Origin: CAVSSX01 sp963730735
GTDB lineage: Bacteria; Actinomycetota; Acidimicrobiia; Acidimicrobiales; RAAP-2
Direction: 5' to 3'
Assembly (NCBI GenBank): GCA_963730735.1
Contig: CAVSSX010000012.1
Location: 124,001 to 188,000 of the forward strand
Length of the DNA stretch: 64,000 nucleotides
Shown: one piece after another, positions 17,556 to 26,225 of the stretch
Position numbering within the stretch: the stretch's first letter is position 1
Layout of the letters: every line of letters begins with the position of its first letter
Translations under genes and position numbers: made by a program
Notes under the pieces: generated by a model
Told to the model about the DNA's origin: nothing
The model's database searches: none
What the model saw: only the letters and a program-made list of their open reading frames with translations

Positions 17556-18968
17556 GTGGCCCCCCACGCCGGTCCCGACCGCTACCGCGGCCTGTCGCTG
17601 TGGTTCGACACCCTCGGGGCACCGGTGGTCCCGCGGCCGCCCCTGTCGGGCGACACCGACGTCGACGTGGCCATCGTCGGCGGTGGGTTCACCGGGCTCT
17701 GGACGGCCCGTGCGTTGGCCGTGGCCGATCCCTCGCTGCGGATCGCCGTGCTCGAGCGCGAGGTCGCCGGGTTCGGGGCGTCGGGCCGCAACGGCGGCTG
17801 GTGCTCGGCCCTGTTCGCCGCCTCCGATGCCCGCATCGCCCGCCAGCACGGCCGGGACGCGGCGACCCGGATGCGCCGGGCCATGGAGGACACGGTGGAC
17901 CAGGTCGGAGCGGCGGCCACGGCGGAGGGCATCGACTGCGCCTTCGCCAAGGGCGGCACGGTGGTGGCCGCCCGCAGCGCCGCCCAGGTGGCGCGGGCCC
18001 GGGCCGAGATCGACGAGGCCCGGCAGTTCGGTCTGACCGAGGAGGACCTCCGCTGGCTCGACGCCGGGGCGGCGGGCGCCATCGTCGGGATGGACGGCGT
18101 GCTCGGGGCGACCTACACCCCGCACTGTGCCGCCCTGCACCCGGCCCGGCTGGCCCGAGGGCTGGCCGAGGCGGTGGCCCGTCGGGGCGTCGCCGTGTAC
18201 GAGCAGACCCCCGTCACCTCGATCACCCCGGGGGGACCGGGGCGTCGACCGAGCGTGCGGGCCGGGTCGGCGACGGTCCGGGCCGACGTGGTGGTCCGGG
18301 CCCTCGAGGGATGGACGGCCGAGCTCCCCGGCGACGAGCGGGCCCTCGCCCCGGTGTACTCGTTGATGGTGGCCACCGAGCCGCTCCCGGCCGACTTCTG
18401 GGCTACCGCCGGGCTGGCCCGGCGCGAGACGTTCTCCGACTTCCGCCACCTGATCATCTACGGCCAGCGCACCGACGACGACCGGCTGGCCTTCGGGGGG
18501 CGTGGCGCCCCGTACCACTTCGGCTCGGCGGTCCGGGCCGGCTTCGACCGGGTCCCCTCGGTCCACGACGCCCTCCGGGCGACCCTCCTCGAGCTCTTCC
18601 CCCGGCTCGAGGGCGTGGCCATGACCCACGCCTGGGGCGGCCCGCTCGGCGTGCCCCGGGACTGGTTCTCCTCGGTCGGGCTCGACCGGGCCACCGGGAT
18701 CGCCTGGGCCGGGGGCTACGTCGGCGACGGGGTGTCGACGACCAACCTGGCCGGCCGGACGCTGGCCGACCTGATCCTCGACCGGTCGAGCGACCTCGTC
18801 ACCCTGCCCTGGGTGGGCCACCGCTCGCCGCGCTGGGAGCCCGAGCCCCTGCGCTGGCTGGGCGTCAACGCCGGGCTGTGGGCCATGCAGTGGGCCGACC
18901 GCAGCGAGGGCCGGCGGGGTCGCCCGAGCCGGCTGGCCGAGCGCATGGGCTCGCTGATCGGCCACTGA
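17556..18968 (+). CDS. FAD-dependent amine oxidase/oxidoreductase, DAO family (PuuB-like)
   Basis: A 470-residue flavoprotein. VDVAIVGGGFTGLWTARALA is the FAD-binding Rossmann motif (about residues 35-52), FGASGRNGGWCSALF is the second flavin contact seen in glycine-oxidase and gamma-glutamylputrescine oxidase relatives, and GYVGDGVSTTNLAGRTLADL is the C-terminal FAD motif. Expected chemistry is oxidative deamination or demethylation of an amine, releasing an aldehyde. It follows the aminotransferase by 57 bases, with GTG 17556 preceded by GAGGAG. Together they give two ways to deaminate, so one may act on a diamine and the other on the product. Confidence 0.88.
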   Translation: MAPHAGPDRYRGLSLWFDTLGAPVVPRPPLSGDTDVDVAIVGGGFTGLWTARALAVADPSLRIAVLEREVAGFGASGRNGGWCSALFAASDARIARQHGRDAATRMRRAMEDTVDQVGAAATAEGIDCAFAKGGTVVAARSAAQVARARAEIDEARQFGLTEEDLRWLDAGAAGAIVGMDGVLGATYTPHCAALHPARLARGLAEAVARRGVAVYEQTPVTSITPGGPGRRPSVRAGSATVRADVVVRALEGWTAELPGDERALAPVYSLMVATEPLPADFWATAGLARRETFSDFRHLIIYGQRTDDDRLAFGGRGAPYHFGSAVRAGFDRVPSVHDALRATLLELFPRLEGVAMTHAWGGPLGVPRDWFSSVGLDRATGIAWAGGYVGDGVSTTNLAGRTLADLILDRSSDLVTLPWVGHRSPRWEPEPLRWLGVNAGLWAMQWADRSEGRRGRPSRLAERMGSLIGH

Positions 18969-19009
18969 GCAGGGCCGCCGGGGCTCGGCGCGTCGACGGG
19001 GCCCGGGCC

Positions 19010-19015
19010 TACGCT
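19010..19015 (+). promoter_or_regulatory. Putative -10 box TACGCT, leaderless start of SnoaL-like gene
   Basis: TACGCT ends six bases before ATG 19022. The same hexamer and spacing precede the genes at 34328 (plus) and 43150 (minus). Confidence 0.4.
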
Positions 19016-19021
19016 GCGGGC

Positions 19022-19474
19022 ATGCCCGACGCCCGACTCGACTGCGCGCAGCTCATCTACACCTACGCCGAGCGGATCGACGCCGGCGACTACGAGGGCA
19101 TCGCCGACCTGTTCGCCGACGCCGAGATCACCGCCGAGGGCTCCCCCGACGTCCAGCGCGGCCGGGAGGCCGTCCTGGCCATGTACACGGCGTCGACCCG
19201 CCGCTACGAGGACGACGGGACGCCGAAGACCAAGCACGTGATGACCAACGTCATCGTCGAGGTCGACGAGGCGGCCGGGACGGGCACCAGCCGGTCCTAC
19301 TTCACCGTCCTGCAGGCGGTGCCCGGCGCCTTCGCCCTCCAACCGGTGGTCGCCGGCCGCTACCGCCACCGCTACGAGCGGGTGGACGGCCGGTGGCGGA
19401 TGGCCGGGATGCACATCATCGTCGACCTGGTCGGCGACCTGAGCCACCACCTCTTCTTCGACATCCCCACGTGA
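19022..19474 (+). CDS. SnoaL-like / NTF2-fold protein
   Basis: A 150-residue cone-shaped alpha+beta protein. It opens with LIYTYAERIDAGDYEGIADLF, the helix pair typical of the SnoaL-like_4 group, followed by GREAVLAMY, TKHVMTNVIVEVDE and a curved sheet ending GRWRMAGMHI. Such proteins act as small isomerases, cyclases or hydratases, or bind ligands without catalysis. Its stop overlaps the next start (GTGA at 19471). The substrate is unknown. Two more members of this fold occur in the window, each next to an LLM oxidoreductase. Confidence 0.82.
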   Translation: MPDARLDCAQLIYTYAERIDAGDYEGIADLFADAEITAEGSPDVQRGREAVLAMYTASTRRYEDDGTPKTKHVMTNVIVEVDEAAGTGTSRSYFTVLQAVPGAFALQPVVAGRYRHRYERVDGRWRMAGMHIIVDLVGDLSHHLFFDIPT

Positions 19475-20133
19475 CCGGCGGGACGACGCTGCCGGGCGCC
19501 GTCGACTGGGCGACCATCTCGTCCCTGGCGACCGCCGCCGGCACCCTGGTGCTGGCCGTGGCCACGTTCGCCGCCGTGCGCTCGGCCAACCGGTCCTCGC
19601 GGGCGGCCGAGCGCTCACTGCTGGTCGGGATCCGACCGCTGGTCGTGCCCAGCCGGCTCGGCGACCCGCCCGAGAAGGTCGGCTTCGCCGACCAGCACTG
19701 GGTCAGCGTGGGCGGCGGCCGGGCGTCGGTGGAGGTCACCGACGAGGCCGTCTACCTGGTGGTGCCGCTGCGCAACACCGGCGCCGGCATGGCCGTGCTC
19801 CACGGCTGGGACGCCCACGTCGGGCGGATGACGATGGGCGACACCACGCGCCCGGATCCCGACGGCTTCCGCCGCCTCACCCGCGACCTCTTCGTGGCCT
19901 CGGGCGACACCGGGTTCTGGCAGGGGGCCGTGCGCGACCGCAGCGACCCGCTGTTCATCGAGATCCGCCACCGCCTCGACGAGGAGGCGGCGATCACCCT
20001 CGACATCCTCTACGGGGACCTCGAGGGCGGCCAGCGCAGCATCACCCGCATGACCCTCAGCGAGATGGGCGAGCACGGCTGGTTGGCCACCGCCGCCCGG
20101 CACTGGAACCTGGACGTCCCCGACCCCCGCTAG
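19471..20133 (+). CDS. Hypothetical membrane-anchored protein
   Basis: A 220-residue protein that I cannot assign. An N-terminal membrane helix (TISSLATAAGTLVLAVATFAA) is followed by a basic, serine-rich stretch (RSANRSSRAAERS) and then a soluble beta-rich domain with repeated V-x-L patterns and LVVPLRNTGAGMAVLHGW, reminiscent of immunoglobulin-like folds in phage- and defence-associated single-pass proteins. It is translationally coupled to the SnoaL-like gene through GTGA. The anchored beta domain faces the cytoplasm if the positive-inside rule holds. Confidence 0.75.
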   Translation: MTGGTTLPGAVDWATISSLATAAGTLVLAVATFAAVRSANRSSRAAERSLLVGIRPLVVPSRLGDPPEKVGFADQHWVSVGGGRASVEVTDEAVYLVVPLRNTGAGMAVLHGWDAHVGRMTMGDTTRPDPDGFRRLTRDLFVASGDTGFWQGAVRDRSDPLFIEIRHRLDEEAAITLDILYGDLEGGQRSITRMTLSEMGEHGWLATAARHWNLDVPDPR

Positions 20134-20144
20134 GTCAGGCCTCG

Positions 20145-21236
20145 CTAGACGAGGTCGCGCTCGTCCCAGCGACCCTCGTCGGCGCCCGACCCCTCGACCC
20201 GGCGGCCGTCGGCCGGACCGGCGGCCGCCGCCACCACCAGGTCGGCCAGGACCCGCCGCAGCTCGACGGTCGTCCGGTCGGCCCGAGTGTGCAGTTCGTC
20301 GAGCGGGTCGAGCGGCAGGACGAGTCGACGGTAGGCCTCCTGGATCCGCAGGTCCTCGACCAGCACGGCCATCTCGAAGTCCACCGCCTCGGCCATCCGT
20401 TCTTCGCTGCCCCCGAGGTCGTCCCGCCACAGGGTCGAGTAGATGCGGACCCGGTCGACCGACTCGGGCTGGAGGAAGAAGCCCACGACGTTGGTCCCGC
20501 CGGCGTCGAGGAAGTCGATGCGCAGCGACAGGTGGAACGGCGCCGCCAGCCGGTAGGTGAGCCGACGCCGCTGGGTCAACGGGCGCTGGCCGGCGGCCAC
20601 GCCGGGGTCCTCCCGATTGGCGAAGAGGTGCTCGTAGCCGGCGGTGAAGGTCCAGCCGTCGCGCTCGACCACCAGCCGAGGGACCTCGGCCGCCTCCTCG
20701 GCGCCGAAGGTGCCGGCGTGGACGAAGGGGAAGTGGGCCACGTCGAGGAAGTTGTCGGCCAGCAGCCCGGCCGACGCCCGGGCCCGGACCGGCGGCAGGT
20801 CGCCCACGGCGAACGACGGGTCGTCGGCCTCGGGGACCTCGGGCACGTCCCCGAACGGCGTCTCGGGGGCCAGGTACACCATGCCGTGGCGCTCGGCCAC
20901 GCCGGCCGGCGGCGTGAGGGCGGCCCGGGCCGGGATGGCCGCCTCGCCCCCGAGGGCCGGGATCTCGACGCACCGGCCCCGCTCGTCGAAACGCCAGCCG
21001 TGGTAGGCGCACCGCAGACCGCCGTCGACGCAGGTCCCGAGCGAGAGCGGCGCCCGCCGGTGGGGACAGCGGTCGAGGAAGGCCTGGAGCCGGTCGCCCG
21101 CCCGGTACAGCACCCAGGACTCGCCGAGGAGCTCGACGGCGGTCGGCACGTCGGTGATCTCGGCCGACCGGGCCACCGGGTGCCAGCACCGACGCAGGGC
21201 CGGGTGCTCGTTGCCGAGCTCGGTACGTCCGTCCAC
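20145..21236 (-). CDS. Rieske non-haem iron oxygenase (vanillate O-demethylase/aromatic hydroxylase type)
   Basis: A 363-residue oxygenase subunit. The Rieske cluster ligands are CPHRRAPLSLG and CAYHGWRFD (C57, H59, C76, H79). The catalytic mononuclear iron motif is LLADNFLDVAHFPFVH, with the bridging aspartate and two histidines. This single-subunit architecture is shared by VanA, dicamba monooxygenase and related demethylases. It needs a reductase and ferredoxin, which are not encoded nearby. GTG 21236 is chosen because it opens the conserved NEHPALRRCWHPV segment and follows GAGGGTGGGGCGG; a longer frame upstream looks non-coding. It converges on the membrane-anchored hypothetical gene and is divergent from an SDR. 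Confidence 0.9.
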   Translation of the reverse strand: MDGRTELGNEHPALRRCWHPVARSAEITDVPTAVELLGESWVLYRAGDRLQAFLDRCPHRRAPLSLGTCVDGGLRCAYHGWRFDERGRCVEIPALGGEAAIPARAALTPPAGVAERHGMVYLAPETPFGDVPEVPEADDPSFAVGDLPPVRARASAGLLADNFLDVAHFPFVHAGTFGAEEAAEVPRLVVERDGWTFTAGYEHLFANREDPGVAAGQRPLTQRRRLTYRLAAPFHLSLRIDFLDAGGTNVVGFFLQPESVDRVRIYSTLWRDDLGGSEERMAEAVDFEMAVLVEDLRIQEAYRRLVLPLDPLDELHTRADRTTVELRRVLADLVVAAAAGPADGRRVEGSGADEGRWDERDLV

Positions 21237-21373
21237 CCGCCCCACCCTCGCCGGGCCGGCCCGCCCCGTCAAGGTCACGGCGTGCCGGCTCGTCCGGGGC
21301 GCCCGGACGTCGCCGGCGCTACAGTCCGACCGGCCGTCGCCGCCCCGCCCGGGGAACCGGCCCAAGGGGGGGC

Positions 21374-22162
21374 ATGATCCTCGACCAGTTCCGTGTAACC
21401 GATCAGGTGGCCGTGGTCACCGGGGCCGGCCGGGGCATCGGCGCCGCCAGCGCGGTGGCCCTGGCCGAGGCGGGGGCCGACGTGGTGATCGCGGCGCGCA
21501 CCGAGTCACAGCTGCGCGAGGTGGCGGCCGCCGTCGAGGCGGCCGGCCGGCGGGCCCACATCGTGGTCGGTGACCTGAGCGACCTGTCGGTGGTGGCCTC
21601 CCTGGCCCCGGCGGCCGTCGAGGCCTTCGGGCGCCTCGACATCGTGGTCAACAACGTCGGTGGGTCGATGCCCACCGCCCTCCTCGACACGTCGCCCGAG
21701 TTCATGGCCGAGGCGTTCCACTTCAACGTGGTCACGGCCCATGCCCTGGTCCTGGCGGCGGTGCCGCTGATGCTCGAGACCGAGCACGGGTCGATCGTGA
21801 ACATCTCGTCGGTCGTGGGCCGGATCGCCGGGCGGGGCTTCGCCGCCTACGGCACGGCCAAGGGGGCGTTGGCCCACTACACCCGGCTGGCGGCGATGGA
21901 CCTGGTACCGCGCATCCGGATGAACGCCATCGGCGTGGGCTCGGTGGCCACGTCGGCCCTCGACACCGTGCTCACCAACGAGGACCTCCGCACGGCCATG
22001 GAGCGGGGCACGCCGCTGCAACGGATCGGTCGGCCCGAGGAGATCGCCGCCGCCGTGGTCTACCTCTGCTCGCCGGCCGGGGCCTTCCTCACCGGCAAGG
22101 TGCTCGAGGTGGACGGCGGGCTCCACGTGCCCAACCTCGACATGGGGATCCCCGACCTCTAG
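21374..22162 (+). CDS. Short-chain dehydrogenase/reductase (SDR)
   Basis: A 262-residue classical SDR. TGAGRGIGAASAVAL (from about residue 16) binds the nucleotide, NNVGGSMP is the NNAG equivalent, NISSVVG holds the catalytic serine, and YGTAKGALAHYTRL the YxxxK pair. RPEEIAAAVVYLCSPAGAFLTG and EVDGGL close the fold. It oxidises or reduces a small alcohol or ketone with NAD(P). TACAGT about 50 bases upstream may be its -10 box, and GGGGGG precedes the ATG. It is divergent from the Rieske oxygenase, so it may act on that product (inference). Confidence 0.92.
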   Translation: MILDQFRVTDQVAVVTGAGRGIGAASAVALAEAGADVVIAARTESQLREVAAAVEAAGRRAHIVVGDLSDLSVVASLAPAAVEAFGRLDIVVNNVGGSMPTALLDTSPEFMAEAFHFNVVTAHALVLAAVPLMLETEHGSIVNISSVVGRIAGRGFAAYGTAKGALAHYTRLAAMDLVPRIRMNAIGVGSVATSALDTVLTNEDLRTAMERGTPLQRIGRPEEIAAAVVYLCSPAGAFLTGKVLEVDGGLHVPNLDMGIPDL

Positions 22163-22175
22163 GGCCGGTCGGGCC

Positions 22176-23060
22176 TCAGGCGGCCGAGGAGCCGGAGCCG
22201 AAGAGGCTCCCGAGGCTGCCCGAGCCGAGGCTGCCGCTCTCGAGGCCCCCCAGGATCTGCTGGAGGGTGCCGGCCGGCAGCTGCCCGACCGACGAGGCCG
22301 GCGGGGCCGTGATGTTGACCGGGCCGTTGTAGGCCAGCACGTTGAAGGTCAGCGCCACGTGCTCGGCCGCCGAGCCCGACGGCTTGACGGTCAGCGCCGT
22401 CGACGCCCGGACCAGGCGGTTACGGCTGTCGGCCCACACCCGCACCGGGATGGTGGCCGGCAGCCCCTTGAGCGCCGTGTTGGCCTGGGAACCGAGGGCG
22501 CCCGAGAGGCCCGGCGCCAGCGACGAGGCCGAGGAGGTCTTGACGGTCAACTGCCAGCCGGTGGCCTTCACCCCGTTGATGGTCTTGCTGCCCAGCGATT
22601 TCACGGTGGCCCCGGACTTGCGGGCCGAGCTCACGATGCCCGACGCATCGGCCAGGGTCGTGGCCATCGAGTGGGTGGCGTTGGTGATCGACGTCGGCGC
22701 CGACCCGCTCAACGGGAACGACACCCACTGCTTGCCGCCGAGGACCGAGGCGAGCGCCGGGATCGACACGTACAGGTTCCCGCCGTCGACCACCACCTGC
22801 AGCTTCTGGGCCGAGGTGCCGCTGCCCGCCGCCCCGGCCGGCACGGCCACCGACGCCTGCAGGTCCCCGGTCGAGAATTCGACCGCGCCCTTGCCGGTGA
22901 GCACGGTGGCCGTCGAGCCCTTGGTCACGCCGAGCGCCAGCCCGAAGGTCGCCGTCGTCGGCGCCGTGGTGGCGGCGCCGGCCGTCGAGATACCGAGGCC
23001 GAGGGCCGCCATCGTCGCCACCAGACCGCCGGCCACTGCCCTCTGTGTGAGTCGTCGCAT
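22176..23060 (-). CDS. Secreted hypothetical protein, LppX/LprG-like fold (tentative)
   Basis: A 294-residue exported protein. A clear signal peptide (MRRLTQRAVAGGLVATMAAL then GLGISTAGAA) ends near residue 29 with an AxA-type cleavage site and no lipobox cysteine. The mature part has alternating strands (LQVVVDGGNLYVSIPALASV, VKSLGSKTINGVKATGWQLT, IPVRVWADSRNRLV) that resemble the half-barrel of the LppX_LprAFG or DUF2092 carriers of lipids. The C-terminus is a glycine/serine/leucine repeat (GSLGSGSLGSLFGSG). RBS GGAGG precedes ATG 23060. The fold call is by pattern only. Confidence 0.75.
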   Translation of the reverse strand: MRRLTQRAVAGGLVATMAALGLGISTAGAATTAPTTATFGLALGVTKGSTATVLTGKGAVEFSTGDLQASVAVPAGAAGSGTSAQKLQVVVDGGNLYVSIPALASVLGGKQWVSFPLSGSAPTSITNATHSMATTLADASGIVSSARKSGATVKSLGSKTINGVKATGWQLTVKTSSASSLAPGLSGALGSQANTALKGLPATIPVRVWADSRNRLVRASTALTVKPSGSAAEHVALTFNVLAYNGPVNITAPPASSVGQLPAGTLQQILGGLESGSLGSGSLGSLFGSGSSAA

Positions 23061-23145
23061 GTTCGCCTCCGAAATGTTTCGCAACTGACATATCAGCACA
23101 CTTCGTGCACTTATGCCGCGTCCGGAGCGGATCTTTAGCGTTCTT

Positions 23146-23766
23146 TTAGTGTCCCCGGCGGATCCACTCGTCGAGGTCACCGGCCTCGTCCCCGATGGTC
23201 GTGGTCGACCCGTGGCCCGGCAGGACCCGGGTCTCGGGCGCCAGCACCAGCAACCGGTCACGGATCGAGGCGATGATGGTCGGGAAGCTCGAGAAGCTGC
23301 GCCCGGTGGCCCCGGGGCCGCCCTGGAACAGCGTGTCGCCCGAGTAGACGACGGCGTGCTCGGCGTCGTGGAGCGAGCAGCCCCCCGGGGTGTGGCCCGG
23401 GGTGTGCACCACCTCGACCGTCGCGCCCCCGGCGGTGAGTCGCTGGCCGTCGGCCAGCAGGCCGTCGGGCGAGCGGTCGGGGTAGACCTGGTGCCACAGC
23501 TCGAGGTCGGCCGGGTGGAGCCAGATCGGCGCCTCGAGTCGATCGGCCAGGGCCGCCGCCGCATTGATGTGGTCGTTGTGGCCGTGGGTGGCCACGATGG
23601 CCACGCACCGCCGGTCGCCCACGGCGGCGGCGATCGGCTCGGCGTCGTGGGCGGCGTCGACCACCAGGACCTCCCGGTCGTCGCCGACCAACCAGATGTT
23701 GTTCTCGACCTCGAAGTCCTGGCCGTCGAGCGAGAAGATCCCGCTGGTGGTGACGAGCTCGTCCAC
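23146..23766 (-). CDS. Metallo-beta-lactamase fold hydrolase (partner of mycothiol-dependent formaldehyde dehydrogenase)
   Basis: A 206-residue MBL-fold enzyme. Metal ligands appear as THGHNDH (about residues 60-66), VVHTPGHTPGG, VYSGDTLF and RVLPGHG. It starts two bases after the stop of mscR, with GTG 23766 (VDELVTTSGIF). In mycobacteria the same gene order, mscR then an MBL protein, is conserved. By analogy it would hydrolyse the S-formyl-mycothiol product, as glyoxalase II-type enzymes do for glutathione thioesters, but that role is inferred. Confidence 0.9.
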   Translation of the reverse strand: MDELVTTSGIFSLDGQDFEVENNIWLVGDDREVLVVDAAHDAEPIAAAVGDRRCVAIVATHGHNDHINAAAALADRLEAPIWLHPADLELWHQVYPDRSPDGLLADGQRLTAGGATVEVVHTPGHTPGGCSLHDAEHAVVYSGDTLFQGGPGATGRSFSSFPTIIASIRDRLLVLAPETRVLPGHGSTTTIGDEAGDLDEWIRRGH

Positions 23767-23768
23767 GC

Positions 23769-24854
23769 TCAGAGCACCACGACGGAGCGGAGCACCTCGC
23801 CCCGCTCCATGCGGTGGAAGGCCGCCTCGACGTCGCCCAGGGCGATCGTCTCGGAGACGAAGCGGTCGAGGTCGAGCCGTCCCTGGAGGTAGAGGTCGAC
23901 CAGCAGGGGGAAGTCCCGCGAGGGCAGGCAGTCGCCGTACCAACTGGGCTTGAGGCGCCCGCCCCGGCCGAAGAACTCGATCATGGGCAGCTCGATCGTC
24001 ATGTCCGGGGTCGGCACGCCCACCTGGACCAGGGTGCCGGCGAGGTCCCGGGCGTAGAAGGCCTGGGCCATGACGGCGGGGTTGCCCACCGCCTCGATGC
24101 AGACGTCGGCGCCGTTGCCGTCGGTCAGGGCCCGCACCGCCTCGACGACGTCCTCGCTCGAGGCGTCGATGACGTGGGTCGCCCCGAACTCGGTGGCCAG
24201 CGCCAGCTTCGAGGGGTCGAGGTCGATGGCGATCACCTTGGCCGCTCCGGCCAGGACGGCGCCCACCACCGCCGCGCACCCGACACCGCCGCACCCGAAG
24301 ACGGCGACCGAGTCACCCGGGCCGACCTCGCCGGTGAACATGGCCGAACCGAGCCCGGCCATGACGCCGCAGCCGAGCAGCCCGACCGCCTCGGGGCGGG
24401 CGGCCGGGTCGACCTTGGTGCACTGCCCGGCCGCCACCAGCGTCTTCTCGGCGAAGGCGCCGATCCCGAGCGCCGGCGAGAGCGGGGTCCCGTCGAGCAA
24501 CGTCATCTTCTGGGTGGCGTTGTGGGTGGCGAAGCAGTACCAGGGCCGGCCCCGCCGGCAGGCCCGGCACTCGCCGCAGACGGCCCGCCAGTTGAGGACC
24601 ACGAAGTCGCCCGGGGCCACCGACGTCACCCCGGCGCCGACCGACTCGACGACACCGGCGGCCTCGTGGCCGAGCAGGAACGGGAAGTCGTCGTTGATCC
24701 CGCCCTCCCGGTAGTGCAGGTCGGTGTGGCACACCCCGCACGCCTGGACCCGCACCACCGCTTCGCCCGGCCCGGGATCGGGGACGAGGATGGTCTCGAG
24801 CGAGACCGGTGCCCCCTTGGCCGTCGCCACCACCGCCTGCACCTGGGACGCCAC
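23769..24854 (-). CDS. mscR: S-(hydroxymethyl)mycothiol dehydrogenase
   Basis: A 361-residue zinc alcohol dehydrogenase that oxidises the formaldehyde-mycothiol adduct (and can reduce S-nitrosomycothiol) with NAD+. VQACGVCHTDLHYREGGIND holds the catalytic zinc cysteine (about 39), FPFLLGHEAAGVVESVG the second ligand region, and VLNWRAVCGECRACRRGRP the structural zinc cysteines. IGAFAEKTLVAAGQCTKVDP, GLLGCGVMAGLGSA and LKPSWYGDCLPSRDFP are blocks I recognise from the mycobacterial enzyme. GTG 24854 follows AAAGGAGG at good spacing. It implies the cell makes mycothiol, an actinobacterial thiol. It is coupled to the MBL gene. Confidence 0.93.
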   Translation of the reverse strand: MASQVQAVVATAKGAPVSLETILVPDPGPGEAVVRVQACGVCHTDLHYREGGINDDFPFLLGHEAAGVVESVGAGVTSVAPGDFVVLNWRAVCGECRACRRGRPWYCFATHNATQKMTLLDGTPLSPALGIGAFAEKTLVAAGQCTKVDPAARPEAVGLLGCGVMAGLGSAMFTGEVGPGDSVAVFGCGGVGCAAVVGAVLAGAAKVIAIDLDPSKLALATEFGATHVIDASSEDVVEAVRALTDGNGADVCIEAVGNPAVMAQAFYARDLAGTLVQVGVPTPDMTIELPMIEFFGRGGRLKPSWYGDCLPSRDFPLLVDLYLQGRLDLDRFVSETIALGDVEAAFHRMERGEVLRSVVVL

Positions 24855-24884
24855 CGTCCCTCCTTTCCGAGCCTGGACTGCAGT

Positions 24885-26181
24885 GTGCCATCCTCCCCGG
24901 GATGGACGACAACCGACCCGGGCCGCCCGACGGCCACGGGCGACCTGGTCGAGCTCGAGGTGGGCGAGGTGGCCGCCGGGGGCGGGTGCGTGGCCCGGGT
25001 GCCCGACGGCCGGGTGGTCTTCGTCCGCCACGCCCTACCCGGCGAGCGGGTGGTGGCCCGGGTGGTCCAGGAGGGCGCCTCCTTCCTCCGGGCCGATGCG
25101 GTGGAGGTCCTCTCGCCGTCGCCCGACCGGGTGACGCCGCCCTGCCCCCACGCCGGGCCGGGACGCTGTGGTGGCTGTGACTACCAGCACGTCGAGCTCG
25201 GGGCCCAGCGGCGTTGGAAGGGCGAGTTGGTGGCCACCCAGCTGCGGCGGGTGGCCGGTCTCGAACGGGCGGTCGAGGTGGAGGCGCTCCCGGGCCCGGC
25301 CGACGGGCTCGGGTGGCGCACCCGGGTGCGCTTCGCCGTCGACAACTCGGGCCGGGTGGGCCTACGACGCCACCGGTCCCACCGCCTGGAGCTGCTCGAG
25401 GCCTGCCCGCTGGCCACGCCCGACGTGGAGGCGGTCGGTGCCGAGGGCCACCGGTGGCCGGGCATCGAGGAGCTCGAGGTCTGCGCCCCGACCGACGGCG
25501 AGGCCGTGGTCGTTGCCACCTCGCGCCGGGGACGGCGGGCCACGCCGCCGCGCACCCCGGGTGGTCTGGTGCTCGACGGGCGGGCCCGACGACCACCCGG
25601 ACCGGCTCGAGTTCACCGCCCTCGGGCGGACCTATGCCGTGAGCCCCGGCGTGTTCTGGCAGGTCCACCCGGCGGCGCCCTCCGTGCTCGGCCAGGCGGT
25701 GCTCGACGCCGTGGCCCCCCGCCTCGGGGAACGGATCGTCGACCTGTACGCCGGGGCCGGGTTGTTCACGGCACTGCTGGCCGAGGCCGTCGGGCCCACC
25801 GGCTCGGTGGTGGCCGTCGAACGGGACGCCCGGGCCTGCACCGACGCCGCCGCCAATCTGGCCGACCTCCCGGGGGCCGAGATCCGGCGGGCCGCCGTCA
25901 CCCCCGAGCTCGTGGCCGACCGACTGGGTCGTCCCGACGCCGTGCTCCTCGACCCGTCGCGCGAGGGGGCCGGCACCCGGGTCATGGCCGCCCTGTCCGC
26001 TCTCGGGCCGCCGCTCCGACTGATCGCCTACGTCTCCTGCGACCCAGCCACGTTCGCCCGGGACATCCGGGTCCTGCTGGACCAGGGGTGGCGGCTCGAC
26101 ACCCTTCGGGCCTTCGACCTCTTCCCGATGACCGAGCACGTCGAGCTCTTCGGCGTGCTGCTGCCGCCCGGTCCGGCCTGA
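24885..26181 (+). CDS. RNA (uracil-C5)-methyltransferase, RlmD/TrmA family with TRAM domain (frame broken)
   Basis: A SAM-dependent enzyme methylating C5 of uridine in rRNA or tRNA. The N-terminal TRAM domain reads VAAGGGCVARVPDGRVVFV and HALPGERV. The iron-sulphur cysteines are in CPHAGPGRCGGCDYQH plus LLEACPL. After a break near 25575-25585 the catalytic domain continues: VDLYAGAGLFTALLAEA (SAM), LLDPSREGAG, and AYVSCDPATFARD with the nucleophile cysteine. Reading GACGGGCGGG as GACGGCGGG restores the frame. The start is uncertain: GTG 24885 is in frame as read, while ATG 24902 would need one further insertion near 24940; two insertions fit that length. It is divergent from mscR with only about 30 bases between. 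Confidence 0.88.
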
Positions 26182-26207
26182 CCGCCGTCCCCGCATCCGT
26201 CGGTCCC

Positions 26208-26225
26208 GACGGCGCAACCGCCGTC
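26208..26225. terminator. Hairpin between convergent genes
   Basis: GACGGCG-CAAC-CGCCGTC forms a perfect 7-bp stem with a 4-base loop, ending at the stop codon of the alpha/beta hydrolase and 27 bases after the methyltransferase stop. There is no T-tract. Confidence 0.3.
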
